From Maricaulis maris (lineage in GTDB: Bacteria; Pseudomonadota; Alphaproteobacteria; Caulobacterales; Maricaulaceae), in assembly GCF_036322705.1 (NCBI RefSeq), contig NZ_AP027270.1:558001-622000 (forward strand): a DNA stretch of 64,000 bases, read 5' to 3'. Shown in pieces: positions 25,641-34,731 of this stretch. Below the pieces are notes generated by a model. That model was not told where the DNA came from and ran no database searches. It saw only the letters and a program-made list of their open reading frames with translations. Each line of letters starts with the position of its first letter. The first letter of the stretch is position 1. Position numbers and translations under genes: made by a program.

Positions 25641-26009
25641 CTATCGCTCGCAGACGCCGTCCTGGCAGGTCCGTCGGGGGCGCAGCGGGGCAAGCCAGAG
25701 GTAGAGCTGGTTGAGCGGGATGCGGATCAGGGCCGGACGGGTCAGGCGGGCCAGCCAGCGCCAGCGCCGCAGCGGCATGCGCTCCCAGATCGCGATGAAC
25801 GCCGCAACGCCGTCGACGAGACGACCATCGGGAAGCCGTACATGCAGGCTGGCCAGAGCCTTGTCGCGGTCGACATCGGCCGGCAGCTCGCCCGTGCAAT
25901 CCTGCAGCTGGATCAGGTCCGGCGCCTGGCGGACATAGTGGGCCATCTCCCGCTCGCAGATCGGGCACTGACCGTCATAATAGGCCATAATGGCGTTGGA
26001 CTGTGTCAT
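25641..26009 (-). CDS. DCC-family thiol-disulfide oxidoreductase-like protein (DUF393)
   Basis: A 122-residue protein with the DUF393/DCC signature: IMAYYDGQCPICEREMAHY, a CxxC pair in a thioredoxin-like first strand and helix. Later DGVAAFIAIWERMPLRRW and LYLWLAPLRPRR are also typical. The role is presumed thiol-disulfide exchange. The start is the ATG at 26009. The frame continues upstream to 26171, but with low-complexity basic sequence. It lies between two UrcA genes, each encoding a paired-cysteine exported protein. Confidence 0.85.
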   Translation of the reverse strand: MTQSNAIMAYYDGQCPICEREMAHYVRQAPDLIQLQDCTGELPADVDRDKALASLHVRLPDGRLVDGVAAFIAIWERMPLRRWRWLARLTRPALIRIPLNQLYLWLAPLRPRRTCQDGVCER

Positions 26010-26175
26010 AGCCCGTATATGGACCGCTCTACCGGGTCCGACGATGGGGCAGGGCGTCGCAGGCGACCGCATCAGCCCCGCTGCGGCCGCGCTGCTCCTT
26101 CCCCTGGAGCGGTTCTTCTCTGGCTGGTGCTCTCGGGTCTGCCATCGAGGTGTATCGCGGCAAGCACCCACGGTG

Positions 26176-26499
26176 TCAGTGCGGGGCGATGACCACCGCG
26201 ACGGACCGGCTGTTGGCCTGCGCGTATTGGCGGTTCAACTGGCCCATTGCATCGGCGAAGGTGGCATTGAAGCATTCTTGGCGGACCCGTTGGGCGACCA
26301 GGCCGCGCAGACCGTGGGGACGGCAAACACGGTCCGTCACAGTGCGGATGCGATCCTCAACCGCGTCCCAGCCGGCCTGGCTGTCGAGATCATCCATGTG
26401 GAAGTGGATGGTCTGGGTCTGCGGGGCCGTGTCGACCGCGACGGCCAGCGGCGTCAGGGCGAGGCTCGTGGCGAGCGCGGCGAGCGTTGATGTCAGCAT
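26176..26499 (-). CDS. UrcA family protein, exported (second copy)
   Basis: A 107-residue protein from the ATG at 26499, which follows AGGAGA. The signal peptide ends near residue 19-23 (PLAVAVD). The mature part resembles the UrcA protein at 25154-25498: a helical domain with two cysteines about 20 residues apart (DRVCRPHGL and RQECFNATFADA). Sequence identity between the two is modest by eye, so they are old duplicates. The 213 bp between this gene and the thioesterase at 26713-27138 hold no gene. Confidence 0.8.
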   Translation of the reverse strand: MLTSTLAALATSLALTPLAVAVDTAPQTQTIHFHMDDLDSQAGWDAVEDRIRTVTDRVCRPHGLRGLVAQRVRQECFNATFADAMGQLNRQYAQANSRSVAVVIAPH

Positions 26500-26712
26500 G
26501 GGGCTGTCTCCTTTGGCGTGGCCGGTCACCCCTCTGCGACCCGTCACCACGCCATCGAGACTGCCCGGCACAAGCTGTCCGCGCACTGACGGACGGGCTA
26601 AACCTTTGAGAGAAAGCGTTCAGAAACTGTCGCCGATGTAAGCCTCGCGTAAGCGCGGCTCAGCCTTGTGCGACGAACGGGAGCGGAAACGTCACGGACG
26701 ACACCGTCAGCG

Positions 26713-27138
26713 TCAGTCCTCGTCTCGCTCGCGTCGCTCCGGTGTAATCAGGAAATGCCCGTGCAGCGTGGCGACCGGCGCATCAATCCGGTTCTGCCAG
26801 GCCTCGACCCGGACATTGGCGACGCGTCGGCCGGAGCGTGCGACCACAGCCCGGGCATAAACATCCTGGGCCCGGGCGGGACGCAGATAGTCGATCGCGA
26901 CATCGATCGGCTTGGGCAGACGCTCGAGCGGCTGGCTGGCGAGCAGGGAGGCCGAGGCGACGATTTCGAGGAAGGCGCCCACGGCCCCGCCGTGCAGGGC
27001 GGGGATCAGCGGATTGCCGACCAGATGTTCGTCGAAGGGCAGGACGCCTGTCAGCTCATTGCCCTTGCGCTGCAGCTGGACCCCGAAGCGCGCGACATAG
27101 GGCGCCGACATCAGGGTTTCGATCAGGGCCTGGCTCAT
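26713..27138 (-). CDS. PaaI-like hotdog thioesterase
   Basis: A 141-residue acyl-CoA thioesterase-type hotdog protein. The active-site helix region is LIPALHGGAVGAFLEIVAS (the HGG motif), preceded by FDEHLVGNPL. The strand AIDYLRPARAQDVYARAVV is also typical. It is encoded immediately after a second hotdog gene, overlapping it by 4 bp. The pair probably arose by tandem duplication and may hydrolyse aromatic or medium-chain acyl-CoA; the substrate is not determinable. Confidence 0.88.
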   Translation of the reverse strand: MSQALIETLMSAPYVARFGVQLQRKGNELTGVLPFDEHLVGNPLIPALHGGAVGAFLEIVASASLLASQPLERLPKPIDVAIDYLRPARAQDVYARAVVARSGRRVANVRVEAWQNRIDAPVATLHGHFLITPERRERDED

Positions 27139-27623
27139 GAGATCCGCCCCTCGGTGAAAGCGCGGCGGGCACGGTCCTGGGCCGCTTTGGACGCCTTGGT
27201 GATCATGAAGGCCGCTTGGGCGATGGCGACCGGGTCATCCGGGTCACCGTCATGGGCTGTCGCGCGGACGAAGGCGACCAGGCCGTGGGATTTCAGGCAG
27301 CTGGCCTCTGCGGTGACATCCAGGCCGGGCTTGGCCGGGCGCATATAGTCGATCCGCAGATCCAGCGTGGCCGGTGTGTCCTTGGCGCCGAAACCGGCAA
27401 AGGCGGCCATTCCGCAGGCATGGTCGAGAAGGGCCGTGATGACCCCGCCATGCAGCGTCCCGGCTTCCGGGTCGCCGATCAGGCTGTCGTCATAACGCGC
27501 ACGCATGACGGCATGGCCGGGTGTCAGCGATTGAAGCGACAGGCCCAGTGCGGCGGCATGGGGTGAGCCGGTCACAATCAGCGGGGCAATGGAATCAAGG
27601 CGGGACTGGATATCGTCGGTCAT
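27135..27623 (-). CDS. PaaI-like hotdog thioesterase (paralogue)
   Basis: A 162-residue hotdog protein with the HGG motif in EAGTLHGGVITALLDHACGMAAF and the strand DLRIDYMRPAKPGLDVTAEA. It is the first gene of the two-gene thioesterase operon and shares the same core motifs with its neighbour. The two may form a heteromer or act on different chain lengths. Confidence 0.88.
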   Translation of the reverse strand: MTDDIQSRLDSIAPLIVTGSPHAAALGLSLQSLTPGHAVMRARYDDSLIGDPEAGTLHGGVITALLDHACGMAAFAGFGAKDTPATLDLRIDYMRPAKPGLDVTAEASCLKSHGLVAFVRATAHDGDPDDPVAIAQAAFMITKASKAAQDRARRAFTEGRIS

Positions 27624-27683
27624 GGTGATCCTGGTCAGGGTGGCTGCCTTGATAGGACAGGCCGACGCTGCCCGGAAGGGGGC

Positions 27684-28517
27684 TTAGCGGCGACCCATGC
27701 GCTTGGCGACGACCTGTTCAAGGCCGGTCACCACCGGTTTGCGCAGCGGATTGCCGTCTTCAGCCATCCGCATCAGCTGGGCCAGCGCGGCGCGATGCAT
27801 CTCCACGACCTCGGCCTCGACCGGTGTGTAGTCGGTGATTGCGGTGATGAAGCGTTGCAGCGAGCGCCCGACCCGGATGGCAAGCGGGTCGCCGGTCAGC
27901 TGGGTCTCGTGGCACAAAGCGATAGCGGCGGCCCGGGCGGCCTCCATGGGTGTGGTCAGCCCGGCCTCAACATCGGCCATGCGCTTATAGGCCGGCCCGT
28001 ACACCCTGCGCTCCCGGCGCCGCCGGTCCGGGCCGTTGAAGCGGGAGGCGCAGATGAAGTCGCGTGGTTGCCGCTCGAGCGAGTTAAGCCGGTCGTAGAG
28101 GGTGACCGGCGCGATCGGCGTGACGAGGAATTCGGAGACGCCGGCATCGCGCGCGTTTTCGATCTCGCGGCGCGAGCGGGGTTGTGAGATCAGCACGACC
28201 GGGGTGTCGCGGAAGGGTGCGTTCGCGCTTTCCCGGATCTTCCGCACCAGTTTCAGCCGGTCCTCTTCGGGATCGGCATGGGCGTGCCAGTCGGCGATGA
28301 TGACGCTCGGCTTGCGTTCCGCGATATGGGACAGGGCTGTGACGCCATGCTTCGCGACCATCACGTCACGGGCACCCGCATCGCGCAGCAGGCCAACCAG
28401 CAGATTGCGCAGGAAGCCATTCGACTCGAGCAGCAAGGGAATCTCGCCGCGACCGTCAGAGCCCGGTTTGGAAAATGCTTGGGTCATGACCGGGAGATTG
28501 CGGGCGCGAGCTTTCAT
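27684..28517 (-). CDS. Response-regulator receiver-domain protein without a recognised output domain
   Basis: A 277-residue protein. Residues of about 25-150 look like a CheY receiver: LLLESNGFLRNLLVGLLRDAG, the phospho-acceptor region KPSVIIADWHAH, the switch PVVLISQPRSR and the FLVTPIAPVTLYDRL end. The expected DD pair near the N-terminus is replaced by LLES, so phosphorylation may be impaired. The motif FNGPDRRRRERR follows, seen in other alphaproteobacterial receivers. A helical C-terminal region of about 110 residues has no known fold. Start choice between ATG 28517 and 28487 is uncertain; neither has a clear ribosome site. Confidence 0.8.
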   Translation of the reverse strand: MKARARNLPVMTQAFSKPGSDGRGEIPLLLESNGFLRNLLVGLLRDAGARDVMVAKHGVTALSHIAERKPSVIIADWHAHADPEEDRLKLVRKIRESANAPFRDTPVVLISQPRSRREIENARDAGVSEFLVTPIAPVTLYDRLNSLERQPRDFICASRFNGPDRRRRERRVYGPAYKRMADVEAGLTTPMEAARAAAIALCHETQLTGDPLAIRVGRSLQRFITAITDYTPVEAEVVEMHRAALAQLMRMAEDGNPLRKPVVTGLEQVVAKRMGRR

Positions 28518-28613
28518 GCTGCAGCACTAGCAAGCCTTCCTTGCGATACGGCAAAGGAAGATGGTTAACAAAATCCGATTGTCAGCAGGTGCGGCGTGTC
28601 GGATTGAACCCGC

Positions 28614-28934
28614 TCAGCGTCCGCGCAGGGCACCTAGCACACGGAAGACGATCCAGATCGGGACCACGAGGATGGCCCCGAGGAGGAAATACTCGACCGC
28701 CCAGCCCGCAGAATGGGTGATGAAGTCGATGAACCGGCCCCAGGATTCCGCGATCGTGCCGAAGAAATCGACCCAGAGCCGACGCGGATTGACGTGGAAG
28801 GCCGCCAGGATGAAGCCGGCCAGGACGCAGAGCACGGCGACCCGGATCAGGTCGCTCGAGCCGACCCGGACGAGGCGCTGGACGAATGTGCTGCGGTCGG
28901 GTGTCCGACCGGCCGATGGTTCACGATCTGTCAT
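28614..28934 (-). CDS. Small membrane protein (DUF6460-like)
   Basis: A 106-residue protein with two or three hydrophobic segments: about residues 30-47 and 79-100, with an amphipathic stretch between. The pattern SSDLIRVAVLCVLAGFILAAF followed by WGRFIDFITHSAGWAVEYFLLGAILVVPIWIVFR matches a small alphaproteobacterial membrane family as I remember it. Function is unknown. It sits 62 bp upstream of the mscS-type gene end, on the same strand. Confidence 0.65.
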   Translation of the reverse strand: MTDREPSAGRTPDRSTFVQRLVRVGSSDLIRVAVLCVLAGFILAAFHVNPRRLWVDFFGTIAESWGRFIDFITHSAGWAVEYFLLGAILVVPIWIVFRVLGALRGR

Positions 28935-28995
28935 TCGTCCAGCTTAGCCCCAATTGCGGCGCAATCGGGGCCGTCAGCCCCGATGCCCGTCGAAC

Positions 28996-29826
28996 TCAGC
29001 CCTTGCGGGCAATATTGACGCGGTGCGGGTAGGGAATGGAGATGTCGTTCTGGTCGAACGCCTCTTTCACATTCTTCATCGCGTCGAAGTGGACGCCCCA
29101 GTAATCGCCCGTATCGCACCAGGCCCGTGTCACGATGTCGACCGAGGACTCGCCATGGGCGGCAACGGCGGTGAAGACAGCCGGATCGGCATGGACGCGG
29201 GCATCAGCGCTGATCGTGTCCTGGATGATCTGCATCGCCTTGCCGATATCGTCGCCATAATCGATCGAAAAGGTGAGATCGACGCGGCGGGTCGGATTGG
29301 CGGAGTAATTGGTGATCGTATCGCCCCAGGACTTGCCGTTCGGGATGATGATCTTCTTGTTGTCACCGGTTGCCAGAACGGTGGTGAAGAGCGTGATCTC
29401 CTTGACCGCGCCGGAGGTTCCCGCGAGCTCCACCCAGTCGCCGAGTCGGTAGGGGCGGAACAGGATCAGCATGACACCGGCGGCAAGGTTGGACAGCGTT
29501 CCCTGCAGCGCCAGGCCGATCGCCAGCGAGGCGGCACCGAGCGTGGCGACAAAGCTGGTCGTCGGAATGCCGAACGTGCCCATCATCGCAATCACGACCA
29601 TGGCCATGATGCCGTAATAGGCCAGCGATCCGAAGAAGGCGCCGAGCGTGTCGTCCATGCGTTCACTGCTGTGAACGGCTTTCTTGATGCCCTTGCGGAC
29701 CGAGCCGGCAATGGTCAGACCGATAATGAGAATGATGACGGCCAGGATCACATTCGTGCTGGCGGCGATTCCGGTCTCAACCAGGGTGGCGAGCGTTTCC
29801 GGATTCATGAGGTCTTCGGGATTCAT
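28996..29826 (-). CDS. Small-conductance mechanosensitive channel (MscS family)
   Basis: A pressure-relief channel of the inner membrane, 276 residues, close to E. coli MscS (286). Three N-terminal helices are seen. The pore-lining helix has the Gly/Ala pattern ATLGAASLAIGLALQGTLSNLAAGVMLI, then the conserved FRPYRLGDWVE and the cytoplasmic beta domain with IPNGKSWGDTITNYS. The ATG at 29826 is preferred. The open frame runs 141 codons further upstream, but as proline/arginine-rich spacer sequence. An in-frame ATG at 29808 is an alternative. Confidence 0.92.
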   Translation of the reverse strand: MNPEDLMNPETLATLVETGIAASTNVILAVIILIIGLTIAGSVRKGIKKAVHSSERMDDTLGAFFGSLAYYGIMAMVVIAMMGTFGIPTTSFVATLGAASLAIGLALQGTLSNLAAGVMLILFRPYRLGDWVELAGTSGAVKEITLFTTVLATGDNKKIIIPNGKSWGDTITNYSANPTRRVDLTFSIDYGDDIGKAMQIIQDTISADARVHADPAVFTAVAAHGESSVDIVTRAWCDTGDYWGVHFDAMKNVKEAFDQNDISIPYPHRVNIARKG

Positions 29827-29971
29827 GCAGGCCCCCCTTGGGCGTTTTGTCGTGAAAAATCTCCCTAGCACCCTTCTCCGCAAAAGGGGAAGGGGCATTT
29901 GGTCGGGGGCCGGACTGGCGGGCAGCACCGGGCCCGGCCCTGCACGGCATCCGTTTCGTCGAGGGTAGCGA

Positions 29972-30919
29972 TCAGCTTGCGGCGGCGACAGCTGCTGCGG
30001 AGCCGGCAGCGGCGGCAATAACCGCCGCCTGTGCGGCCAGGATGGCGGCCAGGTCTCGCGCCGCGGCGTGAGGCTGACCGGTGCCGGTCTGGGCCTGGGC
30101 GAGGCGCATGGCGAGGCGGGCGGCAACCTGTCCGGAGGGCCGGGGACGAAGGGCCCGCACCGCTTCGAAGCTGGCGACCAGCATGTCAGCGGTCTCGATG
30201 CCGCGGCCGCGCGAGGCCAGAACGGCAAGACCGGTCTTGCCGACACCATGGCGCAGCGTGGAACGACCGCGGACGGCTGTGTTCAGGCTGATCCAGGCTG
30301 CGGCGAGATCGCGGCTATCGACCGGTTCCAGGCAGATCTCCTGGGCCGCGCCCTCGACATGGTGTCCGGGCACGCCGGCGACCCGCAGGGCCTGCCGAGC
30401 GGCATCGAGCTTGCGCCGGGCATCCTCCGGGGTTTCTCCCATGGCGGCAAAGGTGGCCGCGAGGACCTCCTCGCGCGCGGGCACACGGCGCCACCAGGGC
30501 AGGGCGATTTCATCCAGAATGTCGAAGAAGTCGTCGACCTGGGCGCTGTCGCCACCGGCGACAACGAGGGCCAGCGCCGCACAGGAGCCGCCATGGCTGA
30601 GGCTGCGCGACCCGCGTTCCTGACGGCGCGCGTTGAGGGCGGTCCGCATGGTCAGGAAATGCTCCGAGGTCCGGTTCGACGCGGCGAGGGCCGCGGCGAA
30701 GACGAGGCGCATGGCCCGGCCGGGCGAGCGCCAGGCTCCGAGGCCTTCATTCAGGCGGTCGCGAATCTCGAGGCTGCGGGCCGCGAGAATGTCCGGAGTT
30801 TCGTCGGCAGAGATGCAGGCCAGGGCCGAAAAGCGGCCGTAGAGGCGCTCACCTTTTCGGGCGCGTTCGCTGAACGCGGCATCAAGCCGTTGAAACCGCT
30901 CAATGACGGCGTTGACCAT
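29972..30919 (-). CDS. Uncharacterised helical protein (DUF4003-like layout)
   Basis: A 315-residue cytoplasmic protein starting at the ATG at 30919; the frame extends to 30994 without support. It is alpha-helical with a repeating layout of RF-ALA, AALAAS, GGSCAALALVVAGG and LAATFAAMG. This reminds me of DUF4003 proteins from Firmicutes, but the match is only by pattern. The C-terminus is an Ala-rich tail (from about residue 285). No catalytic residues are evident. It is divergent from the Lhr-type helicase; their start codons are 136 bp apart. Confidence 0.6.
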   Translation of the reverse strand: MVNAVIERFQRLDAAFSERARKGERLYGRFSALACISADETPDILAARSLEIRDRLNEGLGAWRSPGRAMRLVFAAALAASNRTSEHFLTMRTALNARRQERGSRSLSHGGSCAALALVVAGGDSAQVDDFFDILDEIALPWWRRVPAREEVLAATFAAMGETPEDARRKLDAARQALRVAGVPGHHVEGAAQEICLEPVDSRDLAAAWISLNTAVRGRSTLRHGVGKTGLAVLASRGRGIETADMLVASFEAVRALRPRPSGQVAARLAMRLAQAQTGTGQPHAAARDLAAILAAQAAVIAAAAGSAAAVAAAS

Positions 30920-31054
30920 GACCCTGTTTCCCTCGCTAATGGCAACTTCGACCCCTACCTTGGCGAAATCGTGGCCTGACCGGCAGGGGGACACTCAGGG
31001 CAGTCATCCCCCCATCGGCTCGCCGTCCTCTCAGCTTGCGTACGGAACCGCGTC

Positions 31055-33529
31055 ATGTCGCCAATCCAGGCTCCGGATCTTCTTCCAGTCCGCTTCGTCG
31101 ACTGGTTTTCCGGGCGCGGCTGGCAGGCTCGCGACCATCAGCTGGAGATGATTGCGGCGGCGCAGGCCGGCGAGGACGCTCTGCTGATCGCGCCGACCGG
31201 GGGTGGCAAGACGCTTGGCGGCTTTCTGCCCAGCCTGATCGATCTGGCAACCTCGACCGAGGGGCAGGGCGCGTCACGCCCGCATGCCCTTCACACGATC
31301 TATATCTCGCCGTTGAAAGCGCTCTCGGTCGATGTCGCGCGCAATCTCATGATCCCGGTCGAGCAGATGGGGCTGGACCTGCGCATCGAGACGCGGACCG
31401 GTGACACCTCGACCGCCAAGCGCCAGCGTCAGCGGGCCCATCCGCCGGACATCCTGCTGACTACACCGGAACAACTGGCGCTGTTTTGCGCCACGGCCAA
31501 TGCGGACGCCTTCTTTCGGGATGTCCGGCGCATCATCATCGACGAGGTCCATGCCATCGCACCGCAAAAGCGCGGCAACCTGCTGTCTCTGGACCTCGCG
31601 ACCATCCGTCAATGGGCGCCGCAGGCGACCCGTGCCGGCCTGTCGGCGACGGTCTCCGATGAAGGCGGGTTGGCACGCTGGCTGGTCGCCCAGCCGACCG
31701 GCGGCGATGCTTTCGCCCGGATCATTCGCGGTGAGGCGGGCGCCCGCCCGGACGTGGAAATCCTCGAGCCAAGCGATCGCATCCCCTGGGCCGGGCATTC
31801 CGGCCGCCATGCGCTGGGCGATGTCTATGACCGGATCAAGACCGCGAAAATGACGCTGGTCTTCGTCAACACGCGCTCCCAGGCTGAACTGACCTTCCAG
31901 GAGTTGTGGGCCCGCAATGCCGACAATCTGCCGATTGCCCTGCACCATGGCTCGCTCTCACCGGAACAACGGCGCAAGGTCGAAAAGGCGATGGCTGAGG
32001 GGCGGCTCAAGGCGGTTGTGTGCACCTCGACCCTCGATCTGGGCATTGACTGGGGCGACGTCGATCTGGTCATCCAGATGGGCGCGCCGAAAGGCTCTTC
32101 GCGCCTGATCCAGCGGCTGGGTCGTTCCAACCACCGCCTCGATGCGCCCTCGCGGGCCCTGCTCGCGCCGACCAACCGCTTCGAGCACCTGGAATGCCAG
32201 GCGGCGCGCGAGGCGGTAGCGGGACATGTGCTGGATGGCGAACCGCTGGCGGCCGGGGCGTTCGACGTGCTGGCCCAGCACATCATGGGGCGGGGCTGTG
32301 GCGACGGCTTCCACGCCGACGCCCTGTTCGACGAAATCCGCTCAGCCGCCCCCTATGCCGAGCTCGACCGCGAGACGTTCGACCGCATCCTCGATTTCAC
32401 CGCGACCGGCGGCTATGCGCTGAACACCTATGGGCGTTTCCGGCGACTGGTGAAGCGCAAGGACGGGCGCTGGTCGGCCCGAACGCCGCAGATCGCCCAG
32501 CGCTACAGGATGAATGTCGGCACGATTGTCGAGGCGCCCATGCTCGACGTGGTGGTGTCCTCCCGCGGCCGCGGCGGGCACAGGCTCGGCCAGATCGAGG
32601 AATGGTTCGTCGAGCAGCTGGTCCTGGGCGACACCTTCATCTTCGCCGGACAGGTGCTGCGCTTTGTCGGCATCGAGGAGATGGCGGCGCGGGTCACCCG
32701 GGCGGCCGACGCCGATCCGAAAGTGCCGTCCTACCAGGGCGGGAAATTCCCGCTCTCCACCTATCTCGCCGAGCGCGTCCGCGACCTCGTGCAGGACCCC
32801 GGGCAATGGGATCGGCTGCCCAGCCAGGTCCGCGACTGGTTGAGCCTGCAGCAGCAGCGCTCGCGCCTGCCCGATGCGAACGGGCTCCTGGTCGAGACCT
32901 TCCCGCGCTCGGGCCGCTATCATCTCGTTTGCTATCCGTTCGAGGGCCGCCTCGCGCATCAGACGCTCGGCATGTTGCTGACCCGGCGTCTCGAGCGGCT
33001 GGGCCTGCGACCGATGGGCTTTGTCGCCAATGAGTACGCGGTCTCGGTCTGGGGCTTGCGCGATCTCTCGGGGGTCGATTTTGACGGCCTCTTCGATGAG
33101 GACATGATGGGCGATGACCTCGATGCCTGGCTGGCCGAGAGCCAGCTCATGAAACGCACCTTCCGCAATTGCGCGGTGATCGCCGGGCTGATCGAGCGGC
33201 GTTTTCCGGGCATGGAGAAAACCGGTCGCCAGGTCACTTTCTCCACCGACCTCATCTATGACGTGCTGCGCGAGCACGAGCCCGACCATGTCCTGCTGCG
33301 GGCGGCCTGGCAGGACGCCGCTGCCGGGCTGCTCGATATCCGCCGTCTCGGCGAGGCACTGGCCCGCGTTCGCGGGCGCGTCACCCATATTGCCCTCGAC
33401 CGCATCTCGCCGCTGGCCGTGCCGGTGATGCTGGAGATCGGCAAGGAACCGGTCTATGGCGAGGGCCATGACAGCATCCTCGAGGACGCTGCCGAGGACC
33501 TGATCGCGGAGGCCGTCCGGCTTGACTGA
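31055..33529 (+). CDS. Ligase-associated DNA damage response DEXH-box helicase (Lhr-core family)
   Basis: An 824-residue superfamily 2 helicase. Motif I is IAPTGGGKT (residues about 45-53), motif II is IIDEVHAI, motif III is GLSATVS, and the second RecA domain carries IQRLGRSNHR (motif VI). A winged-helix and Lhr-type C-terminal region follows. In many bacteria this gene sits in a cluster with pdeM, an ATP-dependent DNA ligase and a beta-CASP-type exonuclease. Here only pdeM is adjacent, overlapping by 8 bp. The role is in DNA repair, inferred from the family. Confidence 0.92.
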   Translation: MSPIQAPDLLPVRFVDWFSGRGWQARDHQLEMIAAAQAGEDALLIAPTGGGKTLGGFLPSLIDLATSTEGQGASRPHALHTIYISPLKALSVDVARNLMIPVEQMGLDLRIETRTGDTSTAKRQRQRAHPPDILLTTPEQLALFCATANADAFFRDVRRIIIDEVHAIAPQKRGNLLSLDLATIRQWAPQATRAGLSATVSDEGGLARWLVAQPTGGDAFARIIRGEAGARPDVEILEPSDRIPWAGHSGRHALGDVYDRIKTAKMTLVFVNTRSQAELTFQELWARNADNLPIALHHGSLSPEQRRKVEKAMAEGRLKAVVCTSTLDLGIDWGDVDLVIQMGAPKGSSRLIQRLGRSNHRLDAPSRALLAPTNRFEHLECQAAREAVAGHVLDGEPLAAGAFDVLAQHIMGRGCGDGFHADALFDEIRSAAPYAELDRETFDRILDFTATGGYALNTYGRFRRLVKRKDGRWSARTPQIAQRYRMNVGTIVEAPMLDVVVSSRGRGGHRLGQIEEWFVEQLVLGDTFIFAGQVLRFVGIEEMAARVTRAADADPKVPSYQGGKFPLSTYLAERVRDLVQDPGQWDRLPSQVRDWLSLQQQRSRLPDANGLLVETFPRSGRYHLVCYPFEGRLAHQTLGMLLTRRLERLGLRPMGFVANEYAVSVWGLRDLSGVDFDGLFDEDMMGDDLDAWLAESQLMKRTFRNCAVIAGLIERRFPGMEKTGRQVTFSTDLIYDVLREHEPDHVLLRAAWQDAAAGLLDIRRLGEALARVRGRVTHIALDRISPLAVPVMLEIGKEPVYGEGHDSILEDAAEDLIAEAVRLD

Positions 33530-34223
33530 CACGCTCACCGACCATGCGTTCCAGCTCGCGGGTGAGACCGCCATCGCCGATGCGGACGGGGTGCTTGTCC
33601 TGCCCGACCAGCGCGCCTTGATCGTCTCGGACCTTCATTTCGAGAAGGGCTCGTCCTTTGGCATCGGGGGGCAGATGCTGCCGCCCTATGACACCCGGAC
33701 CACGCTGCGCCGTCTGGCGACCGCGCTGTCCCGTCACCGGCCGCGGACGGTGATTGCGCTCGGCGACAGCTTCCACGACCGACACGCCGACAGCCGGATG
33801 GACGGAGCCGATGTTGAACGCCTGACCGACCTGGTCGACAGCGTCAACTGCTGGGTCTGGATCGAGGGCAATCACGATCCGGCGCCGCCGCCTCATTTTG
33901 GCGGCGAGGTTCGTCAGACGCTGGCGCTCGGGACATTGCTGTTGCGCCACGAGCCGACCGAAGGTCCCGCTCCCGGCGAAATCGCGGGACATCTGCATCC
34001 GTGCGCGAAGGTGCGCGGAAAGGGACGCTCGGTTCGCGCTCGCTGCTTTGCAACGGACGGTACGCGCCTGATCATGCCCGCCTTCGGCGCCTATACCGGC
34101 GGGCTCAATGTCTGTGATCCGGCATTTGCGCGTTGTTTCGGACAAATCCCCGACGCGCTGGTGATGGGACGGTCGCGGATCTATCCCGTCGCGGCAAGGT
34201 CCTGCGTCCCGGACGGCCGTTAG
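33522..34223 (+). CDS. pdeM: Ligase-associated DNA damage response endonuclease PdeM
   Basis: A metallophosphoesterase of 233 residues. The metal-binding motifs are in order: IVSDLHFEKGS, IALGDSFHDRHAD and WIEGNHDPAPPP, then a C-terminal IAGHLHP and GAYTGGLNV. The family is known as the nuclease partner of the Lhr-like helicase. The start codon lies 8 bp inside the helicase gene, giving translational coupling. The stop overlaps that of the convergent DUF3429 gene in TTAG. Confidence 0.93.
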   Translation: MTDTLTDHAFQLAGETAIADADGVLVLPDQRALIVSDLHFEKGSSFGIGGQMLPPYDTRTTLRRLATALSRHRPRTVIALGDSFHDRHADSRMDGADVERLTDLVDSVNCWVWIEGNHDPAPPPHFGGEVRQTLALGTLLLRHEPTEGPAPGEIAGHLHPCAKVRGKGRSVRARCFATDGTRLIMPAFGAYTGGLNVCDPAFARCFGQIPDALVMGRSRIYPVAARSCVPDGR

Positions 34224-34693
34224 CCGGCGGCGACCGGGTATATTCCCAGCATGGCGAGGGCCGACAGGCCGGCCCCCAGGGTCAGGATGGAGCGGAGGCG
34301 GCCATACCAGGCCGGCAGGATCTCGCGGCGGACCGCCAGACTGTCCCAGCGCCAGTGCAGGATCAGTCCGGCAAACACGGTTGCGAAGGCGATCTCCGGC
34401 TGTCCGGCCCAGTACAGGAAAGCCGCGCCAAGCCCGACAAGGCTGGGCAGGATCGACAGGACATAGAGTCCGCCACTGCCGGTCCCGTCCGGCGCCAGGC
34501 CGCGGCCCCATCGCACGCCGCCAAGAAAGCCCAGAATGATCGCGGCATAGACAGTATAAAGCCCGCCTTCTGCCGCCGGGCTACGACCGGTCAGAGCGGC
34601 CTGTACGGTCAGGGCGACCGGAATCCAAAACGGGATCCAGCCGGCAAGACCGAGCCAGAGAGGGGATCGGGGGATGGTGTCGTGCGTGCTCAT
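34220..34693 (-). CDS. DUF3429 integral membrane protein
   Basis: A 157-residue protein with five hydrophobic segments and the DUF3429 marks LGLAGWIPFW, AAIILGFLGGVRWGRGL and LHWRWDSLAVRR. Function is unknown. It shares a 4-bp stop overlap with pdeM. It is followed upstream on the same strand by the TIGR02186/TauE pair, with a 38-bp gap. Confidence 0.88.
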   Translation of the reverse strand: MSTHDTIPRSPLWLGLAGWIPFWIPVALTVQAALTGRSPAAEGGLYTVYAAIILGFLGGVRWGRGLAPDGTGSGGLYVLSILPSLVGLGAAFLYWAGQPEIAFATVFAGLILHWRWDSLAVRREILPAWYGRLRSILTLGAGLSALAMLGIYPVAAG

Positions 34694-34731
34694 TCGCCAT
34701 ATCTAGGCGGCAAAGCGTCCTCGAAAAGGGA

